DNA of 64,000 nucleotides from Bog-473 sp963750075. GTDB lineage: Bacteria; Actinomycetota; Acidimicrobiia; Acidimicrobiales; RAAP-2. How positions within the stretch are numbered: the stretch's first letter is position 1; every line of letters begins with the position of its first letter. The stretch is from assembly GCA_963750075.1 (NCBI GenBank), contig CAVVPG010000001.1, forward strand, positions 1,240,001 to 1,304,000, in the 5' to 3' direction. A program made the translations under genes and the position numbers. Below are positions 34,502 through 42,894 of the stretch, piece by piece. Under the pieces are notes generated by a model. That model made no database searches. It had not been told where the DNA came from and was given only the letters and a program-made list of their open reading frames with translations.

Positions 34502-35656
34502 TCAGCCGGCCGCCACGGCCGCCTCGAGCAGGGCCCCAGCCGCCAGCAGCCGCTCCTCGCTGTGCGCCGGCCCGATCAGCTGGATGCTGGCCGGGAGCGG
34601 CCCCTCCGCCGGCACGGGCAGGGACAGCGCCGGCACGCCCGCCAGGTTGACCGGCAGCGTGCAGCGCGACACCAGCAGGTCGTCGCCGTCCTCGAGGCGC
34701 GGCGGGAAGATGGTCAGGGTCGGGGTCACCAGGAGGTCGACCTGGGCGAAGACGCGCTCGAGCCCGGCCTTCCACTCGCGCTGGGCCAGCCAGGCGGCGC
34801 GCACGGTGCCGTCGTCGAAGGTCGAGCCGAGCCGCAGGCGCGCCCGTACGTCGTCGCCGATGCCCCCTGGGTCCTGCTCGACCAGGGCGGCGTCGGAATG
34901 CCACGCCTCGACCACCAACAGGAGCCCCGCCTGCATGGTGGCCTCGTCCCAGCCGGGCATGGACATGTCGCCGCAGTCCCAGCCCGCCAGGTTGAGCGCC
35001 CGGTCGACGGCGGCGGTGATGCGGGGGTCGGCGTCGATGCGCAGGCGGGCCACGACGAGGTCGTCATCACGCGCGGCGATGAATCCCGGCTCGAGGAGCT
35101 GCATGCCGGTGACGAGGCCCGCGACGTCTCTCGCCATCGGGCCCACGGTGTCGAAGCTGGGTGAGAGCGGCCAGACGCCGTCGAGGGGGATGCGGCCCCA
35201 GGTCGTCTTCAGTCCTGCCGTGCCGCAGCAGGCGGAGGGGATGCGCACGGAGCCGCCGGTGTCGCTGCCGAAGGCGACGTCCGCCTCGCCGGTCGCCACG
35301 GCGACCGCCGAACCGCTGGACGAGCCGCCCGGGACCAGCGCGGGGTCCAGCGGGTTCCGCGGCGTCCCGAACCACGGGTTCACCCCGGTCACGCCGAGGG
35401 CGAGCTCGTGGAGGTTCGTGCGGCCGACGATGCGCGCCCCGGCGGCACGGCTGCCGGCGAGACACGCCGCGTCCCGCTCGGCCGGGACGGCCAGGTCCGC
35501 CACAGCGCGGCACCCGGCCGTCGTCGGCTCGCCCTGCATGTCGATCAGGTCCTTCACGGCCAGACGGACACCCGGCCCCGAGGTCTCGTAGCGGTTGATG
35601 AAGGTCGTCAGCGGCTCTTGTCCTCGCGCTCGCAGGCGTGATCGAGCATGTGCCAC
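34502..35656 (-). CDS. amidase signature family protein
   Basis: About 370-384 residues with the Ser-cisSer-Lys triad: catalytic Lys in RLAVKDLIDMQG, GGSSSGSAVAVATGEAD for the cis-Ser, and GSDTGGSVRIPSACCG for the nucleophile Ser. Amidases of this family hydrolyse amide bonds of diverse small molecules or transamidate Asp/Glu-tRNA; sequence near GLKTTWGRIPLDGVWPL points to a non-GatA branch. The natural N-terminus seems to be LTTFINRYETSG, but its first codon is CTG at 35611, with a GAGGACAAGAG ribosome-like site before it. The next canonical start in frame is GTG at 35656, used here. The coding region lies 40 bp after the lipoprotein gene. Confidence 0.85.
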   Translation of the reverse strand: MAHARSRLRARGQEPLTTFINRYETSGPGVRLAVKDLIDMQGEPTTAGCRAVADLAVPAERDAACLAGSRAAGARIVGRTNLHELALGVTGVNPWFGTPRNPLDPALVPGGSSSGSAVAVATGEADVAFGSDTGGSVRIPSACCGTAGLKTTWGRIPLDGVWPLSPSFDTVGPMARDVAGLVTGMQLLEPGFIAARDDDLVVARLRIDADPRITAAVDRALNLAGWDCGDMSMPGWDEATMQAGLLLVVEAWHSDAALVEQDPGGIGDDVRARLRLGSTFDDGTVRAAWLAQREWKAGLERVFAQVDLLVTPTLTIFPPRLEDGDDLLVSRCTLPVNLAGVPALSLPVPAEGPLPASIQLIGPAHSEERLLAAGALLEAAVAAG

Positions 35657-35696
35657 GGACTGCGGGTGTAGGAGCGGGGCGGCCAGGTGACGACGG

Positions 35697-36413
35697 TCAC
35701 GTCGTGGGGGTGGTGACGGTGGCTCCCGCCGGCAGCTGGAACAGCGACGCCGAGGGCGACGATGAGTAGTTGGTGATCTCGAAGCTGGTGGAGTCCGAGG
35801 CCACCTTGACGTAGCCGAGGATGTCCTGCGAGGTGCTGCAGATGGTGCTCGTGCCCGGCACCCCGTGGGCGACCAGGTCGACACAGTTCATGGCGAAGCC
35901 GTTGACGTTCATGGTCGAGGACGACACCGTGTCGCCGGCCAACCCGGCCACCAGGGAGAGACCCTTGAGGAAACTGATCCAGTGCGACGGCGTGTAGATG
36001 TCGAAGATCTGGTTCTGCGCCGCCGCGTCGGTCTTGCCGAGCATCTGGCACGACCAGGCTGCCGCCGAGCCGGTCTGGTTGCAGGCGTACTCGCCCGAGG
36101 AATTCACGATCAGCTGGACGTTGGATGCGCTTGCGCCCGTCTGCGTCTCGTGGAAGGCCAGCCCGCCCTTCGAAGGGTCGACGGCGTAGACGATGGTGGC
36201 GGGTGAGCTTCCCGTCGTCGCGTACGTCGCCTCGAACGGTGTGTTCTGGTTCGACTGCAGGTTCTGCGTGAACGAGTCGATGGTGGCCTTGTTCCCCTCG
36301 ACGTTGTGCACGTCCTGGCGGACCTTGTTCACCACGCTGCATCCGGTCGCGAGCAGACCCGCCGTCGCAACGATGGCCACGGACATCCCGATGCGGCTGC
36401 TGAGATGCGACAT
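35697..36413 (-). CDS. secreted lipoprotein of unknown function
   Basis: 238 residues. A signal peptide with lipobox LLATGCS (Cys 25) marks export and lipid anchoring to the outer face of the cytoplasmic membrane. The mature part is polar with three further Cys pairs and NQTG / SCQMLG / NCVDLV segments, suggesting disulfides in an exported beta-rich domain. Similar proteins of this length occur in Acidimicrobiia-like genomes without known function. A ribosome site (GGAGGCAGG) precedes the ATG. It lies upstream of the amidase, perhaps as part of its operon. Confidence 0.8.
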   Translation of the reverse strand: MSHLSSRIGMSVAIVATAGLLATGCSVVNKVRQDVHNVEGNKATIDSFTQNLQSNQNTPFEATYATTGSSPATIVYAVDPSKGGLAFHETQTGASASNVQLIVNSSGEYACNQTGSAAAWSCQMLGKTDAAAQNQIFDIYTPSHWISFLKGLSLVAGLAGDTVSSSTMNVNGFAMNCVDLVAHGVPGTSTICSTSQDILGYVKVASDSTSFEITNYSSSPSASLFQLPAGATVTTPTT

Positions 36414-36507
36414 TCCTGCCTCCTGGAGATGGACCGCCCATGAGGAGACGAGTACCTCGCCGCGAGGTTACGCGGTTCTCCGTCCTCGGTGGTGGTCTTC
36501 CCTGTAA

Positions 36508-36556
36508 CTCTCGGCAAGGTGCCTCGTCGTCATGAGGACGACCGAGAGGAGGCACC
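36508..36556 (+). promoter_or_regulatory. structured 5' region with two mutually exclusive helices
   Basis: CTCTCGG (36508-36514) can pair with CCGAGAG (36542-36548), and GGTGCCTC (36518-36525) can pair with GAGGCACC (36549-36556). The inner GTCGTC/GACGAC hairpin (36526-36531, 36537-36542) fits either fold. The two outer helices cross, so they form a pseudoknot or compete. GAGGAGG within the structure would be the ribosome site of an ATG at 36557. That ATG opens a 43-codon frame of uncertain reality that runs into the end of the MFS gene on the other strand. A regulatory RNA, an attenuator or a chance structure are all possible. Confidence 0.35.
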
Positions 36557-36668
36557 ATGGCCGCCAGCACCTTCACGACGGGCGACATCGAGCGCTTGCC
36601 AGGGGGGTCAAGCCGGCAAGGTCCGCATCTCAGAGATCACGCCCAGGCCTTGAGGCCGGAGCAGGCCC

Positions 36669-38204
36669 TCAGCCGGCCGGCTCGCTGACGGACCGGGCGT
36701 CGACGGGGACCACCTCCTGGCGGCCGCGCTGGAGGCCGAGCAGCGCCACCACGCCGGCGAAGGCCATGATCCCGCACATCACGTAGAGGACCGTTTGGGT
36801 GGCCCGGGCGAAGTCGAGCGAGACGAAGTGCGGGATCGACGCGACCGAGCCGCTCCCCTGCTGGGTCTGCGTGATGTGGCTGGCCTCGGCCGCGGCGTTC
36901 GGGTCGCCCATGGCGCGTAGCGACATCGTCAGGTGCGAGCGGTAGTTGAACAGCTCGATGGTGCCCAGCGCGGCCAGGCCCAGGCTGGCGCCGTAGTTGC
37001 GGATGGTCTGGGTGATCCCCGTTGCCTCCCCGTAGGAGAGGTCCCCCGCCCGGTTCACGGCGTCGGTGTTGGCCGGGCCGAGCATCATCCCCATGCCGGC
37101 TCCGGCCACGACGACCCAGATCTGTTGCTGGCTGAAGCTCAGCACCGTCGCCTTGGAGGCCCAGAAACCGAAACCGACGGCCGCGATGGCGCACCCGAGG
37201 ACCACGGCTCGCTTGGCGCCCTCCCGGTCCAGGATGCGCCCGCCGACCTGCGCGGCGACGACGAAGCCCAGGAAGAAGAACAAGAGGAACAGCCCGGCCT
37301 GCGACGCCGTCTTGTGCAGCGCGATCTGGGCGTACTCGCTGGCGAAGAAGAAGACCGGTATGAAGGCCATCATGGCGATCAGCAGCACCACGTTCTCGAC
37401 GCTGAACGGTCGGCTGCGGAAGATCGAGACCTTGATGAGGGGGGACACCACCCGCAGCTCGACCACGACGAAGACCGCCATGATGGCGAGACCCCCGACG
37501 ATGCAGGCCCAGATCCACGGGTCGCTCCACCCCCAGAGCACGGACTGTTGGAGGCCGAAGATGCTGAGTGCGATGCCGGCGGCGATCAGGATCGCGCCCG
37601 GGTAGTCGATGGGCGCACGCTGGAACTGGGTCTTGGGTTTCGACACCGCGATGAGGATCAGCGCGATGACTGCGACAGGGACGTTGACCCAGAAGATGGC
37701 CCGCCAGGTCCACTGGGTCAGATAGCCACCGAGGATGGGGCCGACCGCCGTGAGGCCGCCGGCGATCCCGAAGAAGAGCGCCAGCGCCTTGCCCCGCTCT
37801 CGCAGCGGGAACGTGTTGACGACGATGGCCAGCGCCGCAGGGAACATCAGGGCGCCGCCGACACCCTGGATGGCGCGGAACCCGACGATCCACGCCTCCG
37901 CGTAGGAGCCCTTCGGCGTGAGCCCGCACATGACGGAGGCCAGCACGAACACGACGACGCCGATGACGCACATCTTGGTGTGGCCGAAGATGTCCGACAG
38001 CCTCCCGCCGAGCGCGAACGTCGCCGCCAGCGCGATCAGGTAGGCGTTGACGACCCACTGGGTCCCGGTGGAGGTCAGGCCGAGCTCCCGCTGGATGTTG
38101 GGGATGGCGATGGAGACGATCGTCTGGTCGATGAACGTCATCGCGACCGCGAAGATCATCGCGGCCAGCACCCAGTTGCGCCCCTGCAGGCCGTTCTCAA
38201 CCAT
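36669..38204 (-). CDS. MFS transporter, DHA2 (EmrB/QacA) drug-export type
   Basis: 511 residues, 14 membrane segments. IDQTIVSIAIPNIQRELG in helix 1, LGGRLSDIFGHTKMCVIG for motif A, GFRAIQGVGGALMFPAALAIV, and AVGPILGGYLTQWTWRAIFWVNVP for the motif C region. It differs clearly from the DHA2 exporter at 24.5 kb and is not a recent duplicate. The substrate is unknown. Its ATG is preceded by GGGAGGCAGCC and is divergent from the secreted repeat protein. The intergenic 250 bp holds the promoters of both. Confidence 0.93.
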   Translation of the reverse strand: MVENGLQGRNWVLAAMIFAVAMTFIDQTIVSIAIPNIQRELGLTSTGTQWVVNAYLIALAATFALGGRLSDIFGHTKMCVIGVVVFVLASVMCGLTPKGSYAEAWIVGFRAIQGVGGALMFPAALAIVVNTFPLRERGKALALFFGIAGGLTAVGPILGGYLTQWTWRAIFWVNVPVAVIALILIAVSKPKTQFQRAPIDYPGAILIAAGIALSIFGLQQSVLWGWSDPWIWACIVGGLAIMAVFVVVELRVVSPLIKVSIFRSRPFSVENVVLLIAMMAFIPVFFFASEYAQIALHKTASQAGLFLLFFFLGFVVAAQVGGRILDREGAKRAVVLGCAIAAVGFGFWASKATVLSFSQQQIWVVVAGAGMGMMLGPANTDAVNRAGDLSYGEATGITQTIRNYGASLGLAALGTIELFNYRSHLTMSLRAMGDPNAAAEASHITQTQQGSGSVASIPHFVSLDFARATQTVLYVMCGIMAFAGVVALLGLQRGRQEVVPVDARSVSEPAG

Positions 38205-38428
38205 GGCTGCCTCCCGCGGTCGCGTGCGGACCGGACCGACACTAACGGAATTGGGCTTCGCCGAGGCCGGTCGTGACGGCCCGCGCCGTAGGATCGAACG
38301 GACATCGCGGCGGGGACCGCGATCCGGCCACCCGCACGCACCCGTTCCCTTTCGTCTGTGGTCCCGGAACGTTGTAGATCGGCCGTTGTGCAGGGGCCGG
38401 CTGCGTTCACGGGCGCCGTGCCGCGTCG

Positions 38429-38439
38429 GGTACCGTCGA
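38429..38439 (+). promoter_or_regulatory. shared promoter element of the two repeat-protein genes
   Basis: The 11-mer GGTACCGTCGA occurs here, 17 bp before the first repeat-protein gene, and again at 40280-40290, five bp before the second. It contains TACCGT, which fits the TANNNT -10 pattern seen at other promoters in this window. The second gene would be leaderless or nearly so. Confidence 0.45.
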
Positions 38440-38455
38440 GGCGGGAGGGACGCCC

Positions 38456-40222
38456 GTGAGACGACGGCAGAGGGGGTCGGTGGTCGCGTTCGTGGCTGCC
38501 GGGGTCATGGGGCTGGGCTCGATGCTCTGTGGCGCGCCCGGTGTCGCGTCGGCGGGCACGCCCGTACCGGGCGCGCCCAACTGCCCCATGTTCCCGGCCG
38601 ACAACGTCTGGAACACCCCCATCGCGAACCTGCCGGTCGACCCGCACAGCACCCAGTGGCTGGCGAGTATGAACAGCGCCACCACCAACCTGCATCCCGA
38701 CTTCGGTCCGTCGGGCGACCCCACCAACCCCTACGGCATGCCCTACACCGTGGTCTCACCGTCCCATCCCCTGGTGTCCCTCACGTTCGACTACGCGGAC
38801 GAGAGCGATCCCGGTCCCTACCCCTTCGGCGCCGACACACCGATCGAGGGCGGCCAGTCCGCCACCGGCGACCGGCACGCCATCATGGTCAACCCGGCCA
38901 CGTGCACCCTCTACGAGCTCTACGACGCGCGCTACAGCCCGTCGGGCTCCACCGCCGGCTCAGGCGCCATCTGGAACCTCGACTCCGACGCGCTGCGCCC
39001 GGCCGGATGGACGTCGGCCGACGCGGCCGGTCTCCCGATCCTGCCCGGGCTGCTGCGCTACGACGAGGTGCAGTCGGGCTCGGTCACCCACGCCATCCGG
39101 ATGACCGCCGAGGCCACCGACACCTCGTTCGTCTGGCCGGCCCGCCACGAGGCGGGCACCGCCTCGGACCCGAACCTCCCGCCCATGGGGGCCCGTTTTC
39201 GCCTCAAGGCGAGCTTCGACATCTCGGGCTACTCGCCCCAGGCCCAGGTGGTGCTGCGCGCCATGCAGCAGTACGGCTTGATCCTCGCCGACAACGGCTC
39301 CAACTGGTACTTCGGGGGCACGGCGGACCCGGGCTGGCCGATCGGCCTGGTCGACGAGCTCAAGACGGTGCCGGCGAGCGCCTTCGAGGCCGTGGACGAG
39401 TCGTCGCTCATGGTCGACCCCGATTCGGGCCAGGCCCGCCAACTGGGCGCCCCCATCACCGCGGTCAACTGCTCGTCCCTCCCCGGCTACCGCCTGGTGG
39501 CCACCGACGGCGGCGTGTTCTCGTTCTGCGAGCCGTTCTACGGCTCCATGGGGGGCCAGCACCTCAACGCGCCGGTGGTGGGCATGGCCGCGACGCCGTC
39601 CGGCGCGGGCTACTGGGAGGTGGGCTCCGACGGGGGCATCTTCAGCTTCGGCAACGCGGCCTTCCACGGCTCGACCGGGAGCCTGCACCTGAACGCGCCC
39701 ATCGTCGGCATGGCGGCCACCGCCGACGGGGGCGGCTACTGGCTCGTCGCCTCCGACGGCGGCATCTTCGCCTACGGCGATGCCGGCTTCTACGGCTCGG
39801 CGGGGTCGATCCATCTCAACAAGCCCATCGTCGGCATGGCGGCGACCGCCGACGGCAAGGGCTACTGGCTGGTCGCCTCCGACGGCGGCATCTTCGCCTA
39901 CGGCGACGCGACCTTCCACGGCTCGGCGGGGTCGATCCACCTCAACAAGCCCGTCGTCGGCATGGCCGCCACCCCCGACGGACACGGCTACTGGCTCGTC
40001 GCCTCCGACGGTGGCATCTTCACCTACGGCGACGCCGCTTTCCACGGCTCGGCCGGCTCCATCGCGCTCAACCGCCCCGTCGTCGGCATGGCCGCCACCC
40101 CCGACGGGGGTGGCTACTGGCTCGTCGCCTCCGACGGCGGCATCTTCACCTACGGCGATGCCGTCTTCCACGGCTCGACCGGGGGCGCCGTGCTCGCCGC
40201 CCCGATCGTCGCCATGGGCTGA
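38456..40222 (+). CDS. secreted protein: unknown N-terminal domain plus six 42-residue propeller-like repeats (copy 1)
   Basis: 588 residues. A signal peptide (VVAFVAAGVMGLGSMLCGAPGVASAG) is followed by a domain of about 300 residues containing FPADNVWNTPIANLPVD, ESDPGPYPFG, GDRHAIMVN, LPGLLRYDEVQSG and LKASFDISGYSP. This domain recurs in exported proteins of unknown function. From about residue 343 come six tandem repeats of exactly 42 residues, each starting GYWLVASDGGIF and ending IVGMAATPDG. Six blades of this size suggest a six-bladed propeller or solenoid for binding surface ligands. The last 802 bp are identical to the next gene. No cell-wall anchor or catalytic motif is seen. Confidence 0.85.
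   Translation: MRRRQRGSVVAFVAAGVMGLGSMLCGAPGVASAGTPVPGAPNCPMFPADNVWNTPIANLPVDPHSTQWLASMNSATTNLHPDFGPSGDPTNPYGMPYTVVSPSHPLVSLTFDYADESDPGPYPFGADTPIEGGQSATGDRHAIMVNPATCTLYELYDARYSPSGSTAGSGAIWNLDSDALRPAGWTSADAAGLPILPGLLRYDEVQSGSVTHAIRMTAEATDTSFVWPARHEAGTASDPNLPPMGARFRLKASFDISGYSPQAQVVLRAMQQYGLILADNGSNWYFGGTADPGWPIGLVDELKTVPASAFEAVDESSLMVDPDSGQARQLGAPITAVNCSSLPGYRLVATDGGVFSFCEPFYGSMGGQHLNAPVVGMAATPSGAGYWEVGSDGGIFSFGNAAFHGSTGSLHLNAPIVGMAATADGGGYWLVASDGGIFAYGDAGFYGSAGSIHLNKPIVGMAATADGKGYWLVASDGGIFAYGDATFHGSAGSIHLNKPVVGMAATPDGHGYWLVASDGGIFTYGDAAFHGSAGSIALNRPVVGMAATPDGGGYWLVASDGGIFTYGDAVFHGSTGGAVLAAPIVAMG
39417..40218 (+). repeat. 802-bp direct repeat, copy 1
   Basis: Identical base for base, as far as I could compare, with 41242-42043 (offset 1825). 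It covers the last part of the N-terminal domain and all six 42-residue repeats. The first mismatches are at 39416 and 40219. Inside it is a 126-bp tandem period. Confidence 0.95.
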
Positions 40223-40295
40223 CGGACCAGGGCTGAACGGCATCGGGGGGCCACCCGACGGCGGCGGCCGGGCCGGTGCGGTACCGTCGACGTGA

Positions 40296-42047
40296 ATGGC
40301 GTACCGCACGAGACGACGGATCGCGATGCCCTCCGTGCTGTTCGTGGTCATGGCGATGCTGTGGCTCGGCCTGACCATCGGTGGTGGCAACTCGGGTGTG
40401 GCGTCGGCCGGCACACCTCTGCCCGGCGCGCCCAACTGCCCCATCTTCCCGGCCGACAACGTCTGGAACACCCCCATCGCGAACTTGCCGGTGGACCCGC
40501 ACAGCGCGCAGTGGCTGGCTGCCATGGACGCGTCGACTACCAACCTCCAGCCGGTCGCTCCTCCCACGTACGGCATGCCCATCAACGTGGTGGCCCCGGG
40601 CACGCAGAAGATCTACCTCACGTTCGGCTCGTCGGGGAACGACATTGGTCCGTATCCGTTCACTGCCGGCACGCAGATAGAGGGTGGCACGGGCGACCGC
40701 CACGCCATCATGGTCGACCCGACGACGTGCACCGACTACGAGCTCTACGACGCGTTCTACAACGGCCCCACGACCTCGACAGCCGCCAACGGCGCCGTCT
40801 GGAACCTCAACTCCAACGCCCTCCGGGGCGGGTTGGCGACCGTGGACGCCGCGGGCACGCCCATTCTGGCCGGGCTGATGCGCTACGACGAGGTGCAGTC
40901 GGGCGCCATCACGCACGCCATCCGGGTCCAGGCGACGACAACCGACACCTCGTACATCTGGCCGGCCACCGCCGGAGAGGGATCGGCGGCCAACCCGAAC
41001 CTCCCACCGATGGGGGCTCGGTTCCGGCTCAAGGCGAGCTTCGACATCTCGGGCTACTCGCCCCAGGCCCAGGTGATCCTGCGCGCCCTGCAGCAGTACG
41101 GGCTCATCCTCGACGACAACGGTCCCAATTGGCACTTCTGGGCCGACGCCAACCCGGCTTGGCCGTCCTCGTTGCTCAACGAGCTCATGACGGTGCCGGC
41201 CAGCGCCTTCGAGGCGGTCGACGAGTCGTCGCTCATGATCAACCCCGATTCGGGCCAGGCCCGCCAACTGGGCGCCCCCATCACCGCGGTCAACTGCTCG
41301 TCCCTCCCCGGCTACCGCCTGGTGGCCACCGACGGCGGCGTGTTCTCGTTCTGCGAGCCGTTCTACGGCTCCATGGGGGGCCAGCACCTCAACGCGCCGG
41401 TGGTGGGCATGGCCGCGACGCCGTCCGGCGCGGGCTACTGGGAGGTGGGCTCCGACGGGGGCATCTTCAGCTTCGGCAACGCGGCCTTCCACGGCTCGAC
41501 CGGGAGCCTGCACCTGAACGCGCCCATCGTCGGCATGGCGGCCACCGCCGACGGGGGCGGCTACTGGCTCGTCGCCTCCGACGGCGGCATCTTCGCCTAC
41601 GGCGATGCCGGCTTCTACGGCTCGGCGGGGTCGATCCATCTCAACAAGCCCATCGTCGGCATGGCGGCGACCGCCGACGGCAAGGGCTACTGGCTGGTCG
41701 CCTCCGACGGCGGCATCTTCGCCTACGGCGACGCGACCTTCCACGGCTCGGCGGGGTCGATCCACCTCAACAAGCCCGTCGTCGGCATGGCCGCCACCCC
41801 CGACGGACACGGCTACTGGCTCGTCGCCTCCGACGGTGGCATCTTCACCTACGGCGACGCCGCTTTCCACGGCTCGGCCGGCTCCATCGCGCTCAACCGC
41901 CCCGTCGTCGGCATGGCCGCCACCCCCGACGGGGGTGGCTACTGGCTCGTCGCCTCCGACGGCGGCATCTTCACCTACGGCGATGCCGTCTTCCACGGCT
42001 CGACCGGGGGCGCCGTGCTCGCCGCCCCGATCGTCGCCATGGGGTGA
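40296..42047 (+). CDS. secreted protein: unknown N-terminal domain plus six 42-residue repeats (copy 2)
   Basis: 583 residues, tandem paralogue of the preceding gene. Signal peptide SVLFVVMAMLWLGLTIGGGNSGVASAG. The N-terminal domain is the same family but clearly diverged (for example FPADNVWNTPIANLPVD shared, but later segments differ in length and sequence). From DSGQARQLGAPITAV to the end the protein is identical to copy 1. ATG start follows GGTACCGTCGACGTGA. Its stop TGA is directly followed by the stop of the convergent MBL gene (TGATCA). The protein is probably exported and binds an unknown surface or extracellular ligand. Confidence 0.85.
   Translation: MAYRTRRRIAMPSVLFVVMAMLWLGLTIGGGNSGVASAGTPLPGAPNCPIFPADNVWNTPIANLPVDPHSAQWLAAMDASTTNLQPVAPPTYGMPINVVAPGTQKIYLTFGSSGNDIGPYPFTAGTQIEGGTGDRHAIMVDPTTCTDYELYDAFYNGPTTSTAANGAVWNLNSNALRGGLATVDAAGTPILAGLMRYDEVQSGAITHAIRVQATTTDTSYIWPATAGEGSAANPNLPPMGARFRLKASFDISGYSPQAQVILRALQQYGLILDDNGPNWHFWADANPAWPSSLLNELMTVPASAFEAVDESSLMINPDSGQARQLGAPITAVNCSSLPGYRLVATDGGVFSFCEPFYGSMGGQHLNAPVVGMAATPSGAGYWEVGSDGGIFSFGNAAFHGSTGSLHLNAPIVGMAATADGGGYWLVASDGGIFAYGDAGFYGSAGSIHLNKPIVGMAATADGKGYWLVASDGGIFAYGDATFHGSAGSIHLNKPVVGMAATPDGHGYWLVASDGGIFTYGDAAFHGSAGSIALNRPVVGMAATPDGGGYWLVASDGGIFTYGDAVFHGSTGGAVLAAPIVAMG
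41242..42043 (+). repeat. 802-bp direct repeat, copy 2
   Basis: Exact counterpart of 39417-40218. The upstream halves of the two genes show many substitutions and length differences, while this part shows none. That pattern fits recent gene conversion or unequal exchange between tandem paralogues. Confidence 0.95.
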
Positions 42048-42857
42048 TCAGCCGGCTGGCGACACGGCCACGCCGGTCACGCCGGAGAGCATCTGCTCCA
42101 GTGCGGCCTGGTCCGGCCCGACGAACGCGGGAGCGTCGGGGACCGCTGCGAGCGCACCGAGCAGCCGCTCCAGCGAGGAGCCACGCGCGGCCGGCAGATG
42201 GCTGCTCAGGACCATGGTGGGTTCCAGCACACGGATGCGGCCCAGCTCCGAGGCGAACACGGCCCGGTCCACGTTGTGCAGCCACGAGGAGTCCACGGTC
42301 GCCCAGAAGACCTGGCCTTGCCGCAGCGCATCGTCGGACAGGTCCTCGGCGCATTCGGGCACCTCGTCCAACAGGGCCCCGAAGCAGTCCGAGCTGAAGA
42401 GGATGCCGGAGTGCTCGTCCCGGAGGCCCGTGGTGATCGGGTTGTCGAAGGCCGGAGGCCGCACCGCGGTCAGGGTCCGGTCGCCCACGTCCAGCGTCTG
42501 CCCCGGGTTCACCAGGTACACGCGGTCCATGGGCAGGGGCGCCGCCAGGCTCATGATCCCGACCCCGAGGAAGCTGGTGACCACCCGGAGCCGTTCGTTC
42601 TCGTCGAGCAGTCGGTGCAGCGAGCCGATGTGGTCGAAGTCGGTGTGGGTCAACCAGATCCAGCGGAGATCGGCCGGATCGATCACGGTCCGCAAGGCGG
42701 CCATGAAGTCGTGGCTCTCCCTCACGGCACCGGTGTCGACGAGCACCGGCTCGCGTGCGTGGATCACGAAGGCGTTGATGGCGAGGTTGCCGAACCCGGT
42801 GACGGTGGCGGTCGACGTCACGACGTCGACGTCGGGCGCGGCCTGGTAGGTGTGCAT
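42048..42857 (-). CDS. MBL-fold metallo-hydrolase
   Basis: 269 residues. The beta-lactamase-fold metal motif is THTDFDHIGSL (H-x-[ST]-x-x-D-H) near residue 80, with earlier VLVDTGAV and later FSSDCFGAL and LSSHLPAA ligand positions. The pattern resembles flavodiiron-protein/oxygen-sensing MBL domains (LTHTDFDHIG, later SSD), but no flavodoxin domain is attached. Start ATG has AGAGGAGTCCCC upstream. It is downstream of the SRPBCC gene on the same strand, and both are probably controlled by the divergent TetR. Substrate unknown. Confidence 0.88.
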   Translation of the reverse strand: MHTYQAAPDVDVVTSTATVTGFGNLAINAFVIHAREPVLVDTGAVRESHDFMAALRTVIDPADLRWIWLTHTDFDHIGSLHRLLDENERLRVVTSFLGVGIMSLAAPLPMDRVYLVNPGQTLDVGDRTLTAVRPPAFDNPITTGLRDEHSGILFSSDCFGALLDEVPECAEDLSDDALRQGQVFWATVDSSWLHNVDRAVFASELGRIRVLEPTMVLSSHLPAARGSSLERLLGALAAVPDAPAFVGPDQAALEQMLSGVTGVAVSPAG

Positions 42858-42894
42858 CGTGGGGACTCCTCTGATCTCGAAGGTAGCGGTCGGG

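Noticed and set aside
36532..36786. Plus-strand frame of 84 codons inside the structured region
   Set aside because: It starts in the hairpin loop and runs antisense into the MFS gene; no ribosome site and no protein-like features.
39480..42043. CRISPR array
   Set aside because: The repeats are 126-bp coding units in frame without spacers; they encode protein repeats.
38456..42047. Insertion element or transposon explaining the 802-bp duplication
   Set aside because: No terminal inverted repeats, no target-site duplication and no transposase. The duplicated segment is internal to two homologous genes.
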